The notes under the pieces are model-generated. The model worked only from the letters and a program-made list of their open reading frames with translations, had not been told where the DNA came from and did not search any database. Positions 12,852-26,009 of a stretch of DNA of 64,000 nt are shown in pieces (positions within the stretch are counted from its first letter, which is position 1; each line of letters starts with the position of its first letter). The DNA lies in NCBI RefSeq assembly GCF_000220395.1, contig NW_004085884.1, positions 62,001-126,000 of the forward strand, written 5' to 3'. The translations under genes were made by a program, and so were the position numbers. Source of the stretch: Ichthyophthirius multifiliis. Lineage: Eukaryota > Ciliophora > Oligohymenophorea > Hymenostomatida.

Positions 12852-13900
12852 ATGTCATTTGATATAACAAAGATATTTCAATGTAATTAATTGAAATTTT
12901 TAAACACTATATATATTTATTAGATATATGCTCTTTAGTCATTTTTAATATATGTTTCATAATTAAAAAAGATTAAAATATATATTAATTTTCATTTAAT
13001 ATATATAATTATATTTTTATTATAAAAATAAACAAAACATAAACGTCAATTAAATTAAAAATATAAATATTATAATCGGAAAACTAAACAGTCTAAAAAA
13101 TATAAATATAAATTAAGATTATAATTTTAATAAAATATAAAAAAAAATTAAGAAGCATAAGGCGATTAAATAAAATTAAAAAATATATACCAGTAAATAA
13201 ACTAGAATGAAAATTAAGTTCAATATATAAATAAAATTGTTAAAAAAGTGTTTTAAATAAAATCTTTAAGAAAATCTTGATAAATCAATTCAACCAAACT
13301 TTTTTTCTTTAAATAGTTCAGTTTTATTAAAAGGGGCGATTCCCCCGAATAAAAAACATGGTTATAATAGTAAATAATAGCCTCTATTATTATATTATAT
13401 TTCAAAAGCATAATAATTCTATGAAGATTAATAAAGGCAAATAAAACGATTATTTAAGCCAAGATTAATTAATAATGTAAATTAATTTATATATAGACTA
13501 TATTTTTAATTAAAATATGATGCTAAACTATACGTGATAATTTTTAAATGAAAATAAAAGCCTATTAAATTATTTTAATCAAATAAAAAGATATTAATAA
13601 TAATATAGTATTACTGGAGCATACTTTTATTTCGTATTTATTTGGGTTCGTTGATATAAATTTAGATAATATAATGATAAATAATAAAAAAAAAAATTTT
13701 TAGTTGAAATTGAATTGCTTGGAAAATAAAAAATTAAAATAAAAATTTCTATTTATATCGAATAATTTTTTGGAGGCAGGAAAACACAAAAATATAGTTA
13801 TTGTCCTTAATTATTCAAATAAATATATAATTGTTGAACTTTATGATTTTTGTTATAGATTTTATATTTTGTAAAAATAAAATAAATATCTTTACTTTAA
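12852..13900 (+). CDS. Lys/Gln-rich protein of unresolved exon structure
   Basis: Strongest coding signal is about 13090-13551: KKHKAIKQNQKIYTSKQTRM, then SIQPNFFSLNSSVLLKGAIP and KAQQFYEDQQRQIKRLFKPR, ending YDAKLYVIIFK before TGA 13549-13551. A Met at 12852 (MSFDITKIFQ) could be the start, joined by an intron that I could not phase. Downstream a second good frame reads VLLEHTFISYLFGFVDINLD and later FLEAGKHKNIVIVLNYSN; it would join the first if one base were added near 13541-13548. The protein has no motif I know. It ends close to the convergent adrenodoxin reductase gene. Coding is likely; boundaries are not reliable. Confidence 0.4.
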
Positions 13901-14030
13901 ATAAAATAATTAACAACAGATTAAATTTTACTATAATTAAATATTTATTTTTATTTTAAGAAAAGTTTTGTAATATTTTTTTTTACCTTTTCCATTAAAT
14001 ATTTTTTATTTTATAAATAATAAGTATATA

Positions 14031-14924
14031 TCATTCTAATACTTTTAGTATTTCCTACATAGTACATATTTTTTCTCTTATTTTATTTTTAGATTAACCT
14101 TTTTATAATTCATATTAATCAATTTTTAACCAATCTTAAAAGCTAACTACCCTAATCTTTTTCTCTTATAATATCTAATTAATATAATGTTCACATTTAT
14201 TATCTTTTCTTTCCAAAACTTCATTTCTGAAATGATTATATATATTATTTGTTGTTTCCTTAATAATATTAAATAAAAAAAATTAAAATAAAAATTACGA
14301 TACAACCAATCATAGTTTAATCTAGAATACCAATTGGACCAGTTTTTACCCATCCACTAGTATAGACTCCAAGTTAAACTTTTTATTTATCTTCCATAGA
14401 AAGTACACATCCATTACTATTTTCGATGGTATTATTTTAATTATTCCAAGGAGTATATTTAGGATCTATATTATAACTTTCATATCCAATACACCTTAAA
14501 AGTAAATCACATTGAATATTTACACTTTAAGATTTATCTTAAATGCATATTTATTAAAAAGGTTCACCTTAGAGCGTATTCTTATAAAAATCAACAGATT
14601 TAATTTACCCATTTTATTAATTTACACGATATGGGCTTAATAAAACTCTCAAAAAGATGTTTATTTAATTCTCATTTAACTTCTTTATATCCTTGATTGT
14701 ATCAATTACAGGTATATTATTCAATATTTTTTATTTACGATAATTTGTACGAGCTATTATTGTTTTAGAAAACATTTAGTCGTTAAATTCTGTTTAGGAT
14801 GTTTTATTAAAACTTTTTTCATATTCGTCTTTTAAAATATAAAAATTTGCACTTTTATTTTGAATAAAATCCCTATTTTTATAAAACATATAATGATTTA
14901 AAATATATATATATAATAAAGTAA

Positions 14925-14962
<38 letters not shown>

Positions 14963-15891
14963 TTATATTTATATATATATCTGTTTAGTTTATTTAATAT
15001 ACCTAAATTCTTTTGCAGAAAATTATGATTATATTAAACCTCTTCTTCCAACTATATGTATCTTTTTTATTTATAATTAAAAAATATATTATTATTTATT
15101 TATTGTTACATTTTCTATATTATTTCCCTTTATATTTTTAAGAGCTGGTGTATATATATCTGTTTCATCCAATGTGTTGTTTTTTGCTTTTATTAAAGTT
15201 CTTGAAACATCTAAAGCCACATTTCCATTGCTTTTTTTTTTATTATTATTATTATTTTATTTTTTTGTTTAAATACCCTATAATTACAACATTCTTTATT
15301 TTACTAAAATCAATATTTAAATCTATATAATCAGGATGTCCATTATACCAATTAACCAATTATCTTCCCGAAAAAACATTTTTCAAATCTTCACCTGGAA
15401 TTCCTAATTTTTTATCATCTATTTTTTTTTTTATTATTAAATTTAAAAATAAAAAGTTATTTTATTAACCCAAAAATTTAAATAAATACTTTAAGCACCA
15501 TATGAATATATTATTGCAGAATAATGTTTTTTTAAATCCTATATTAATAAATCTTTACCCTATTAAAAAAAAAAAGTTATTTTTCATAAAAAATAATTCT
15601 CATTACAATTTCTACGTTTCCAAAAAAACGAAAATTAGCATATGTACCTACTTCGCTAAGTTATTTTGTAACTTTTTTTATTGATTAATGGTCTGGGGCT
15701 ACTCCGTATCTTACTAATCCATAAGGAAAAGGAGTTTTCTCGAATATATGGATATGGGCTAAAGGATTATCTTAAAATATTTTTTTTGCAGTATAAAAGC
15801 CAGCAGGACCTCCTCCTATAATCTATATTTTAATTAAATTAAAGTTTTATATGTTTTTTATTTTTACAGCATAAATGATACTTTTTGACAT
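14031..15891 (-). CDS. FDXR: NADPH:adrenodoxin oxidoreductase (ferredoxin reductase)
   Basis: Mitochondrial FAD enzyme passing electrons from NADPH to adrenodoxin for Fe-S cluster, haem A or steroid chemistry. The FAD-binding motif IIGGGPAGFYTA follows a 22-residue leader. Then come PFPYGLVRYGVAPDHQSIKK, GNVEI, YGAQS, the IPGEDLKNVFSGRQLVNWYN segment, the NADPH loop GNVALDVSRTL and HIVGRRG. Near the C-terminus is the diagnostic SGWVKTGPIGILDQTM, and the tail VVSFQDWLKID before TGA at 14031 also fits FDXR. About five short introns (48-60 nt where clear) interrupt it; one carries a long (TA)n tract near 14930-14957. Order and motifs match the family over its full length, so the call is firm although not every splice site was phased. 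Confidence 0.93.
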
Positions 15892-16359
15892 ATTATTTTT
15901 TATTTTAATTATTAAAAATAGATTTAATTTTAAATATAATTGAAATAAAAGCTGTTTTATATTAAAATATTATAATAAAAAACAAATTTTTAATTCATTT
16001 AAAGAATCAAATAATCATATTAAGTAAAAAAAAATATTTATTAAAATTCTAATTTAATTTTCTTAATTTTAAAACAAATAGCATTTTTATTTAAAATAAA
16101 CTATTTTTAATCATATTAAATAAACAGACTTAGTTATAATTAAGAAAAATAAACTAAAAATTTAATTACAAATTATTTCTTGAGAAAAAAAAAGTAAAAA
16201 AAAGTAAAAAAATTGTTTTTTGTATGTATTTTTTATCAAGATAAATAAAAAAAAAATATTATTAAAATATATATACAAAATAAAGAAAAAAAATTATTAA
16301 AATAATCATTAAAAAAAAAAAAAAATAGCCATTAAAATATTTAAAAAATCGAAATAAAA
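15892..16359. other. AT-rich intergenic region
   Basis: Divergent promoter region between the adrenodoxin reductase and a membrane-protein gene. A/T homopolymers only; no identifiable element. Confidence 0.5.
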
Positions 16360-17308
16360 ATGTATTAATAATATGAAGAATAGCAAAGTTAAGATTATTA
16401 GTAAAGAGATTCGATTTAAAATTCAGAAAAGCAATCATTATCAGTTTTATCATAATCAACAGGTGGAATAATATTAAATCCTGATGGGACATATTAATTA
16501 AGTACAAAAAAATTGGAATTATTATAAATAAATAATAATTAAAATAGTAAAGAAAATAGATCAAAATGATTATAAATAAAAGCAAATATATGTACCATAA
16601 GATAATTAAAATGAAAATATGATTTTATCATCATCATCAAGTTTATTAACAATACCCGCAAATTAAGTTCTTTTACCTTTATTTTCGGGTCCAAACTAAC
16701 CTTTTTTTATAAATTACATTGCTTTACCAATTTTTGTAGATGAAATAATTGATATGTATTAAAAACACAACGTTTCTTTTAGTATTTTTTTAACTATTTA
16801 GTTTATTATTGAAATCGTTTTCGAAATGTTGACTTTTAGATATAAAGATAAAACGATTTAAGATGTTTATTTTATTATTAATAATATATTTATAATTAAA
16901 AAAAAAAAAAAAAATTAAAAAAAAAAAAAAGCTAGAAAATATTTATGGAAACTTAGATAAAAATATACTTTATAATATTTTTCTTGGATTATATATTTTA
17001 AATATGATTTACATTTTTGTTTATTATATATTTGGTTTTCTTACGGTTTTAAAAAAATCTATAAATATAATTAGATTTTTTTCAGTTGCGGCTATGTTTG
17101 GATTAGCTTTAGAGATTATTTTAAGTTATATTGATGAGTAAATAATATATATTATTATTTTTAAATAAAATACAAAATAATAATAATAATTTTTAATATA
17201 AACTACTATAGATTTAATGTTATGATATTTTTTTTTCGAATTATTGCTTATGTATATTCTAAGTTCATATCTCATTTACTTCTTTAGTTGTTATTACTTC
17301 CTCGTTGA
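16360..17308 (+). CDS. Multi-pass membrane protein with Gln-rich N-terminus
   Basis: The N-terminal about 100 residues are hydrophilic and Gln/Ser-rich (MYQQYEEQQSQDYQQRDS). A 46-nt intron at 16502-16547 keeps the frame. The rest is strongly hydrophobic: LPLFSGPNQPFFINYIALP, SIFLTIQFIIEIVFEMLTF, IFLGLYILNMIYIFVYYIFG, FFSVAAMFGLALEIILSYI and a last helix VMIFFFRIIAYVYSKFISH ending LLLPR at TGA 17306. That suggests about five membrane spans. A further intron lies near 16880-16940 and another after 17138. The layout, hydrophilic N-terminus plus a five-helix C-terminal domain, recalls Yip1/YIF1 Golgi proteins, but I see no diagnostic motif, so the family stays open. Confidence 0.7.
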
Positions 17309-17506
17309 AAAAATAAATAAATAATAATTTATAATTTCATTTAGGTTTTATTTTATTTTTTGAATTTATATAAATGTTTTCTACTTTATAATATATAATA
17401 TTTATGAAACTAAAAAAAGAAAAAATATAATATTAAATAAATTATTAAGTTAGTTATTTTAAAGTTTTTATAAAACAAAATTAAAAATACCAAAAATAAA
17501 ATAAAA

Positions 17507-20440
17507 ATGACAACTAATGATGATGATTTTTTATGGCTTTTAAATGTTTTAAAAGAAGTAAAAATAAAATAAAATAAAAAATTAAATTAAATAAAAACAA
17601 AAATAGTCTCCAATCGATTTTCATACAATCCATAAAATAAAGTTTACAATAAACAATGTAATAATAATGAAATAAGGAGAGCCTAAAAACTGGTTTTTTA
17701 CAAATGAAAAAGTATGCAATTAAAAGTATATTTAAAAAAATAGATAAATAATAAAATCTAAAAAAAAAAAAAAACCTCAAAAAAAAAGGGAATTATAGAA
17801 ACAAAAGATGAAGAATGGCTTAAATTGAATGTAATAAAAGAATATTTCAAAAATCCAAAAATAAGAAAGTAAGATTTGGCTGAAATCGAAAATTAAAGTG
17901 ATACGGTTTATCTTAATTTTTCGGAAAAAACACCTTCTTTAAAAATCGATTTGCAAGATAAATTTCTATTTTATTTTTATTAAAAGGTCAGAGATTCAGT
18001 TGTAAATATTAAAATATATTTAAAAAACAAAGAAACCAATTTAATAATTATATCAATATATGTTTTTATAAAAAAGGTTATTAGACCTGCTTCATAATCA
18101 GTTATAGAAGAACTTTTATCAAAGCCCTAAGATTATTAAGAGTTTTTAAACTATTTAACGAAAATAATAGGATATTATCCAATAAATTCATATAAAGGAT
18201 GTTCTCTATATTAAGTACAATATAATGGTAAGAAAAAAAGTACAACTATATATAGAAAAACAGTCTAGCATATATAATTGGAGTAAAATAAAAAAGAGAG
18301 AAATTATTTTTATTTAAAAATAAAAAAGATATGACGAATTTATAAAAAAAGAAGGCCAATAAAAAAAACGTATTAATTTTAACAAAAAATGTTCCGGTCA
18401 TTAGCCTCTAAAATAAATGAAAGATGTAACAATTTTATAATGAGTATTGTCCATTTTTTAGAATCGAAATTTCATAAAACAATTGCCGAAATTTCATTAG
18501 AATTTTTCCTTAATGATAGTGATTAAATATATTTTTCAGGGGCAGAAAGAATCTGTTTTAATAATTAGGAAGGAGAAGCTGATTTTAATTATGATAAAAA
18601 TAATATGGAAGCTTTTAAAGTACTTCTTTTTTTATTTTATTTTGAAATTAAAAAAACAATATAAACCTTTAATTTAATATATATTAAATAAAAAAATATA
18701 AAAAGCCTGGTTTAAAAGACTTTACCAAATGCGAAGGTATTTATTGTAATTGTGATTCTTAGTCTAATAATACGTTTTATGATGAAAATGATGAGGCTTT
18801 TTCTTTATATGTAATATTTTTTTTTTTTTCTATATTAGATATAAAATTAATATTATTTTTTATTTAAAAAGGTTATGAAAAATAAAAATAAATAATATTA
18901 ATCCAGATATATTTAATACAAATCAATATATTTAGATATAATAGAAAGATTTAAAACAAAATAAATAATTTAAAGGCTAAATCCTCAAGTTAAGATTACT
19001 GAATAATTATTATTTAAAACAAGAAAATGTATCAAATAAAAATAATTAAATAAGTTTTTTTTTTATTTTTTTAGTTTATTCTATTAGTTAATTAGCAAAC
19101 AGTAAATAATTTAAACATTTTAGATTTGATAATTTCTATAAAAGGGTTAGAGTTTGTTAATATTGTGAATGTATGTATAATAAAATAGATAATATAAGAG
19201 CAAATTATTTATAATAACCTAATCTTTAATAAATAACAACAGAACAAATATAAGCAGAAATCGAAAAACTTTCTAATTCTTAAGGATTTATACGTAATAA
19301 TAAATATATTTAAAAAAAATATATATATATATTTGAATTAAAATAAAAATAGTTGGTGGTACTTAACTAAAAGAAAGATAATTATTTACAGATAAGTTCT
19401 TTAAAAAGCTTGAAAATTTTGATAATGAAAAAGAAGATTTTGAAAGAAATTATATTTTATAATACCAAACAGATCCAAAATACTTTGAAACCAAAAATAA
19501 AAATCCCAATAAAATATTCAACTTAACATAAAGTTAAAATGTAATAAAAAAAAAATCAAAAAAAAAAAAATCAAATAAATAAAATAAAATAAAAGGAATA
19601 AAAATAATTCGCATTACCAAAAATAACCTAAATAATTCTAAAAGATAAATAAGGTTTCCTAACATAAAAAAAGGGAATCGTAAATAAATAAGAGGCAGAA
19701 GCTTTAGGTCTAAAACATTATTTAGGACATACTAAAAACCTTCCTTATAGTGATTGTGGATTAGCAATAAGTAAAAGTAGTTTGGCATTAAATCAATTAT
19801 AGGATAAAATAAAAGAAGTAGAAACTTTGAAATATAAAATGGAAAACTAAAAAATAAAAAAAGTTGTGGAAGAAATAGAACTGATTATGTGTCCTTATTA
19901 TGGAAAAGGTTAAGTAGATACTAGCCGATTAGAATAATTTATTAATGTTTTAAAAGTAAAATTTAAATAAAAATATATACAATAGTTTATAAAAAAAAAA
20001 AAAAGGAAAGGGAATAAATATATGGTATAGATTATGAAGATATCTAATATTCAAAAAATATATAAATAGTAACTGATAAAAATGAATTTTTGACTGAAAA
20101 TTAAAGATTAAATAAATAACATAAAGAAAAATAAGCATAAGAAGTATAAGAAAATAAGAAAAACTTTTTAAAGGAAAATAGTTAATTGGCAACTTCTATT
20201 ATTAATAGGAAAACTGAAATTAGAAAAATTAAATAAGACAAAAAGAAGACTAAGTTCTAATAAAATAATAATTAATAATATAGTTGTACAAATATTAATA
20301 TCGAAAATGAAAAGAAAAATAATGAACATATTGGAGATAAAATAAATAATATTTATTCTAATAATTATATTATCAAAAATACTCCAAAAATAAATGATTA
20401 ATAAGAAAACAATACTTTGAAAAGACATATTTCAGATTGA
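17507..20440 (+). CDS. Large multi-exon protein with conserved Cys-pair motif
   Basis: Family not recognised. The Met at 17507 begins MTTNDDDFLWLLNVLKE, spliced to SPIDFHTIHKIKF and GEPKNWFFTNEKVCNQK. Later exons read DTVYLNFSEKTPSLKIDLQD, KFHKTIAEISLEFFLNDSDQ and GLKDFTKCEGIYCNCD. The most distinctive piece is about 19075-19290: HFRFDNFYKRVRVCQYCECM, an aromatic/basic helix followed by CxxCxC, which looks like a conserved core. The C-terminus is Lys/Gln/Glu coiled coil, with a HYLGHTKNLPYSDCG block upstream of it, ending KRHISD at TGA 20438. Eight or more short introns are implied; the junction near 17700-17800 is unresolved. The length and Cys core should suffice for a profile search; I assign no function. 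Confidence 0.65.
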
Positions 20441-20445
20441 AAAAA

Positions 20446-20521
<76 letters not shown>

Positions 20522-20645
20522 TATATTTATTTTTTTTAAAAAAAAGATTTTTTATTTTTTTTCAATAATAAATTTAAATTAATATAGAAATAATATATAT
20601 AAATATATAAATATATTTATATAGAATAAAAAAAAAAAAAAAAAA
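20441..20645. repeat. (TA)n-rich spacer
   Basis: Spacer of about 205 bp between two plus-strand genes, dominated by a (TA)n array from 20449 to 20516 and further TA/A runs. Confidence 0.8.
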
Positions 20646-23163
20646 ATGAATATATGCGAATTTTGTCCAAATAACCTATATAAATAATATAAAATGATTC
20701 CATATAAAAAGCAAAAATATTCAAAACAAGAATTTCATGTTCATTTTATATGCGCCCTTTTCCATTTTGATAATTTGAAGATTTACAAATAAAAAAACTA
20801 ATATATAAAATCAAAATAATTATATTATAATACATCAGAATAAGACATTTTAGAATGTTAAATTTGTGAAAAATCTTAATAAATAATATAAATGATTAAA
20901 TGCGCTTAAAAGTAATATTTTTTATTTAAATATTTATATATGTATATAAATATATATATTTATTTATATATATATTATATCAATTATTATATTCTTTTTT
21001 TTATATATAAAGGACATGTTACAAATATTTTCATTTCAATTGTATCTATTAATAAAAGCTTACAATTTTAAAAATGAGAAATCGAAAAAGTGAAATGAAT
21101 ATGTTTAAAATATTATGTCACGAACATAAAAATGAAGAAAAATGTAAAATAATTATTTATAAAAAAAAAAAAAAAAAAAGTATAAAAATATATTATTACA
21201 TGGGAAAAATTTGAACATTATTAAGTAAAAATGGGCTGTATTTAAAAAAGAAAAATTAAAATAGAAAGCGAAGATGAGCAAACAGAAAATTTATAAGAAA
21301 CATAAAACTCAAATATATAAAAAAAATAACCCACAAATTAAAAAATACCCCAATTTCCAACCACAAATGATTCAAATAGAGTCTCCTAAATTAAAAATTG
21401 GTGGAAAATTATCAACGAATAATTTTTCAAGTTTCCAGATTCAAAAGATCTATATATTTTGAACAATCCACCCATATAAACTTTTAAATAATAACAATTT
21501 TCTCCCATATAACCGTCTTCTCCAATATAATCATCTTCATCTTTTTAAAATGACAAAGATACATTAAATGTCATTTATTTATGTCCATAATAGAATTCAT
21601 ATTTTATAAAATATGAATATTTCCCAAAAGAAATCGTTTCAGAATAAAATAATATTAACCAATAATAATTAAATATAGAAACAAATACATTTTAATATTT
21701 AAAATATTGCCAAATATCATTATTGGAAAGAAATAATATAATAATTGAAAAAAATAACCATTAAAAAATCTAATAATTAATAAAAAATTCTATAAATTTA
21801 AATATAAATGAAATATAAGAATAAAACACACAAGAAATTCTAGATAACATTCAAAAAATAAAAAAAAGGGGAATTTTAGATGAAATTAAATTTTTAGAAG
21901 AACACCAAAAAAATCTTAGAGAAAAAAACGATAAAATAAAATCGAAAATTGTCTAAAAAATTCAACTTGAAAATTCCAAAAATAAAACTGATTTAAATAA
22001 AGAATCTATAAAAATTTACGATATTATTAAATGGAATACTATTCTTAAATATATCCAAAAAGGATTTTCCGAAAAAAAAAAATATATAATTGATAATAAT
22101 AATATTTAAATCAAATAATCACCTTTTTTTTTCGAAATAGATTGTAAAATATGCTTCAATAACTCCATTTCTGATTCTAATCCTGTTGTTTATTGCTCTA
22201 AATGTTCCAATTCTTTTCATTAATACTGCTATGGGATTAAAAATATACCAGAAGGAGATTTTTATTGTGTTTTATGTAATTTAAAGTCACAAAAAGAGTT
22301 TTCTTTTTCCAAAAAAAAATGCATATATTGTTCTAAAAGTGGCTTTCCAATGGTTTGCTTAAATAATGAATTTGCCCATGTTTCTTGTTTGATTTTAAAT
22401 AAAAAAATAATGTTAAAAAATGGAAAAATAGTATTAAAAAATAACGAAGAATAATAATAAAAAAGAGATTAAGATGAAAATATTTGCTGTGTATGTAATA
22501 AGAATGAAGGAAATAAAATTAAATGTGAAAATTGTTAGACTTTTTTTCACCTACATTGTGCATATTTTTTCGGTATACAATTTAAGGTGTAAATAAATAA
22601 TTTTAATGCTCAAAATGAAGCTACTTTTTAAATTTTTTGCTATAAACATTCTTGTTGGGATGTAATTTTTTATATTTATTTTATGTTTTTCTTTTCACTA
22701 ATTTTCTATTTTTTTACTTTTATTTATTTATTTTTTATTCTTATTTTAGATTTTTTTTATTTATTTTTATTTTTTATTATTAGAAAAATGAAATTTTCCA
22801 GTAAGTTTATTCGAGGAGATATGCTATTAATTTATATGATATAGTTAATAATTATAAAAATTTCGAAAGTTTTAAAGAAGCTTTTTAAAAAGAGTTTAAT
22901 TTGGTAAATTAATAAATATGTATTTCTTCAAAATAAACAAAATATTTAAGTTTACTATGTGAAGTTGCAGATGTCTTTGATGTATTTTTTTTTTATATTA
23001 AAAAATTTAAAAATGTATTTAAAAAGATTATATAATAATTTAAAAGGGAGAAAGTGATGAAAATGATTAAAATTTTAATAATTTCATTAAAAAAAACTCA
23101 CCTTTATAAAATAATTAATTATCTGAATTTTAAAAAGAAATTAATAGTTTATTCTCAGATTGA
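20646..23163 (+). CDS. Multi-PHD chromatin reader (ePHD + PHD-Zn knuckle-PHD)
   Basis: Nuclear histone-reading protein by domain content. Residues 1 to about 130 form an extended PHD: CEFC, then FHVHFICALF, ECQICEKS and CYKYFHFNC, LCHEH. After a coiled, Gln-rich middle region (about 21270-22130), a PHD finger begins CKICFNN and continues YCSKCSNSFHQYCYG and FYCVLC. Next come the zinc knuckle CIYCSKSGFPMVC with AHVSCL, and a further PHD CCVCNKNEGNKIKCENC, FFHLHCAYFFG, FCYKHSC. The latter trio is the PZP module of JADE, BRPF and AF10-type proteins, usually subunits of MYST acetyltransferase or methyltransferase complexes. The introns seen are AT-rich GT..AG. The C-terminal exon ends EFQKEINSLFSD at TGA 23161. 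No bromodomain or catalytic domain is seen. Confidence 0.88.
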
Positions 23164-23363
23164 AATTTTAAATAAATATATACATAATTTTATATATATA
23201 TATATATAAAATAATTTTCTTTAATAAAGATTAGTTTTCTTGAAAAATGTTAAATAAAAATATAAAAATATAGAAAAAAATATATATAAATATATAGATA
23301 TATAAATATATATATATATATATATTTATTTATATATATATATTTTTATTTTTAATTAAATAA

Positions 23364-25274
23364 TCATTTTTACTTTTTAATACTTTATTATAAATTAAAA
23401 TCTAATTCTTATAATACTTTTTTTATTTTAATAATTTTTAATTTTATTTTATTTACTTTAATTAAATTATTGTAATTTTTCATCATTTCCATCTCCTTAT
23501 TTTTCAAAAACATTTACATTTTTTATTTATTCTTCTGATGTAAGCGTTCTCTCGCTTTTTAATCTGTATAAGCCTCTGTTTATTTAAAATAAATTATTTT
23601 ATATTTGTGCATATTGATCATTTTTTTATTATTTTTTTTATTGAATAATATAATTCCAATTTATCTAAAATCAAAATGTATTAATAAAATTAATTTTTAT
23701 TATTTTTTTACTCTTGCTTTTCCTAAATTTTAATTATAACTATTTTTATTAAAAATTACTACTGTTTAACACTAAGTTTTATATTTTAAATTTATTTGTA
23801 TTAAAATTTAACCATATTCTTATAGTTTCTCTTTTTTTTATTTTTTTATAAATTTAACATAATATACTATTATAATTATATTTTTTTATAAAATAAATAC
23901 ATTAATTATTTAAATAATAAAATTTAACTAAAATGGGTTTTTAAATAAATTTTTCAACTTATTTTTCTGTATTAAACTATAAAGTATGTTAAAAATAAAA
24001 GCAATTTTTCATCTCTTTTCTGAAAGTAAACATTTATTTTTCATAATAAAATATAATTTCAGCAATTAAAAAAAAATCTTTTTAATTTTATTTTATGATT
24101 TAAAATTCGAATTAATTAATATTTTCTAATTCAAACATAATTTGATAATCTCCTTGATATTTTAATTATTAATCTTTTTTTTAAATCTAATCTTCATCTT
24201 GTTCTTTTTAACAAAATAATATATACTATTCAAAGAATTAATTTATATTCATTCTATTTTTAAGTTAAATTTACAAAGTATTTATTAAAATTTATTATTT
24301 AAATAAATTATCTGTTTATTCTAAACTTTATCTAATTATTTCTTATATTTAAATTGTTTAAGTTTCTTTATTTTACTTTAAAATATTAATCATATCTTCG
24401 AAAATTGGTCTATTAGAATTTATAAAAAGCTCATAAAATAAACATCCTAAACTCCAAATATCTTATTTAAATTCCCTTTTTATATTTTAATGTAAAATGT
24501 ATTTATTACTTTTTTTATTTATTTACAGTTAAGTTGAATTGAATTAATGTTTTCGGGTCCTATATAGGATACTTATTAGTTTTTATTAATTATTTTATTA
24601 AAAATATTATTTTTATTTAATTTTAAAGGTTTCAAAATTAATTATTACTAAATATTACTTATTAATATACTATCTTTATTAATATTTAAATATCCTTCAC
24701 CTTTTTTTATAAAAAAATAATAATTACATATACTATATTATATAATAACCTAAAGAATGAATTTTTTAAATTGAAAGTAGAAGTTATTCAAATATATTCA
24801 TTTTCATTTGTAAGTTAAAATTAGGATTATTTAATAGATATATTAATTTTTAAAAATCATTATTTTAATAATTTTTAATATAATAAATATATGTTTCTTT
24901 ATTAATTTTTTATTTTAATTGAAATAATAAAAATAAAAACCTTCATTTTCAATAAAAAGGAAGACATCCTCAAGTAATAATATATTCATTTAAAATAAAT
25001 CGTATAAAACTTTATATCTTTTAATTAATTAATAATCGAAAATATCAAATAATTGTTTTTTTATTTTATATTTTTATCCATTTTTATTAGCAAAAAAAAC
25101 AATCTTCTCATTATTTAATTATTCTTTTTATTTTTTATTAATTATTATTTAAAAAGTTAAAATAAAAAAATAAAAACATTAGGATGTTATTTAATATCCC
25201 TATAATCTTTCTTTTAAATCTTTAAAATGAGAATTTAAATTAAAATTAATAATTTAATTAAATAAAGAAGTCAT
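23364..25274 (-). CDS. Protein kinase-like gene, probable pseudokinase, with C-terminal extension
   Basis: Starts at Met 25274 (MTSLFNQIINFNLNSHFKDL). A kinase N-lobe follows: IVFFANKNGQKYKIKKQ with a candidate beta3 Lys, then MNILLLEDVFLFIENE. The C-lobe has KMNIFEQLLLSIQKIHSLG, YIGPENINS in the APE position and DIWSLGCLFYELF. The HRD loop is replaced by GYLNINKDSILI (Tyr-Leu-Asn) and the DFG aspartate region by ISNIQQQ, so catalytic residues are missing. The remainder to about 23364 is helical and Gln-rich (FLIAEIIFYYEKQMFTFRKE) and then polar (SERTLTSEEQIKNVNVFEKQ). Several introns are needed, and the frame of the last 200 codons is ambiguous between two good readings. The kinase fold is likely; inactivity is inferred. 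Confidence 0.6.
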
Positions 25275-25426
25275 AAATATATTTTATTTTATTTATTAAT
25301 AAATATCAAAGTAAATAAATCGTTTAAATTTAATATAAAATTTTATAAAAAAATAAATAAAAATAAATAAATATTATTTATATACATCAAAATATTCAAA
25401 TAATTTTTTTTAAATTTTTTTTTTTT

Positions 25427-25967
25427 TCATTTTTATTTCTTATTTCTATAAAAAGCATCGAATTCTTACATATATTAAAATTTTCCAGTTTAAAATTAAA
25501 CCTATTATTCTTATTAATCCTAAGAATTATCATAAACATTTAAAAGACTCTATTAAAAGTAATTATTTTATACTTTATTAGGTTAAAAATTAGATTTTTA
25601 ATAACTCTAATTATTCAATGAAGATAATTATTTATAATTATAAAAATATTGCTTTGTTATTTAACCTTACATATCATTTAAAAATTATTTTTAAGGATAA
25701 AACTTTTACTTTGTAGGATGATTTTTAATATTATTTTAGTTATCTTATTAAGATTAAAGTTTATGTGCAAGAGGAGAAGACAAGAAAGTATTTGCAATTT
25801 CAAGAATATTAATTGAATTATTTTTTTTGTATTAATTTCTTACTATTTATCATTTTTTTCATAGTACTTCTCTCTTTGTTCTTTTAAGTATATAACTCCG
25901 TTTTCATTAACAATTTCTTTAGAATTAGTATTAGTAAAAGTATTAGTATTAGTATAATTATTATTAA

Positions 25968-26009
<42 letters not shown>

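Noticed and set aside
14031-14350. Continuation of the plus-strand LEHTFISYL frame past 14031
   Set aside because: The minus strand here encodes the adrenodoxin reductase C-terminus with family-specific residues; the plus frame is open only because TGA is rare.
16262-16585. Minus-strand hydrophobic frame of 107 codons
   Set aside because: Complement of the Gln-rich first exon of the plus-strand membrane protein; poly-A/T gives Phe/Ile by composition.
21274-21462. Plus-strand frame starting MSKQKIYKKHKTQ
   Set aside because: Off-frame reading of the PHD gene; the frame that continues into the PHD finger reads SEDEQTENLQETQNSN here.
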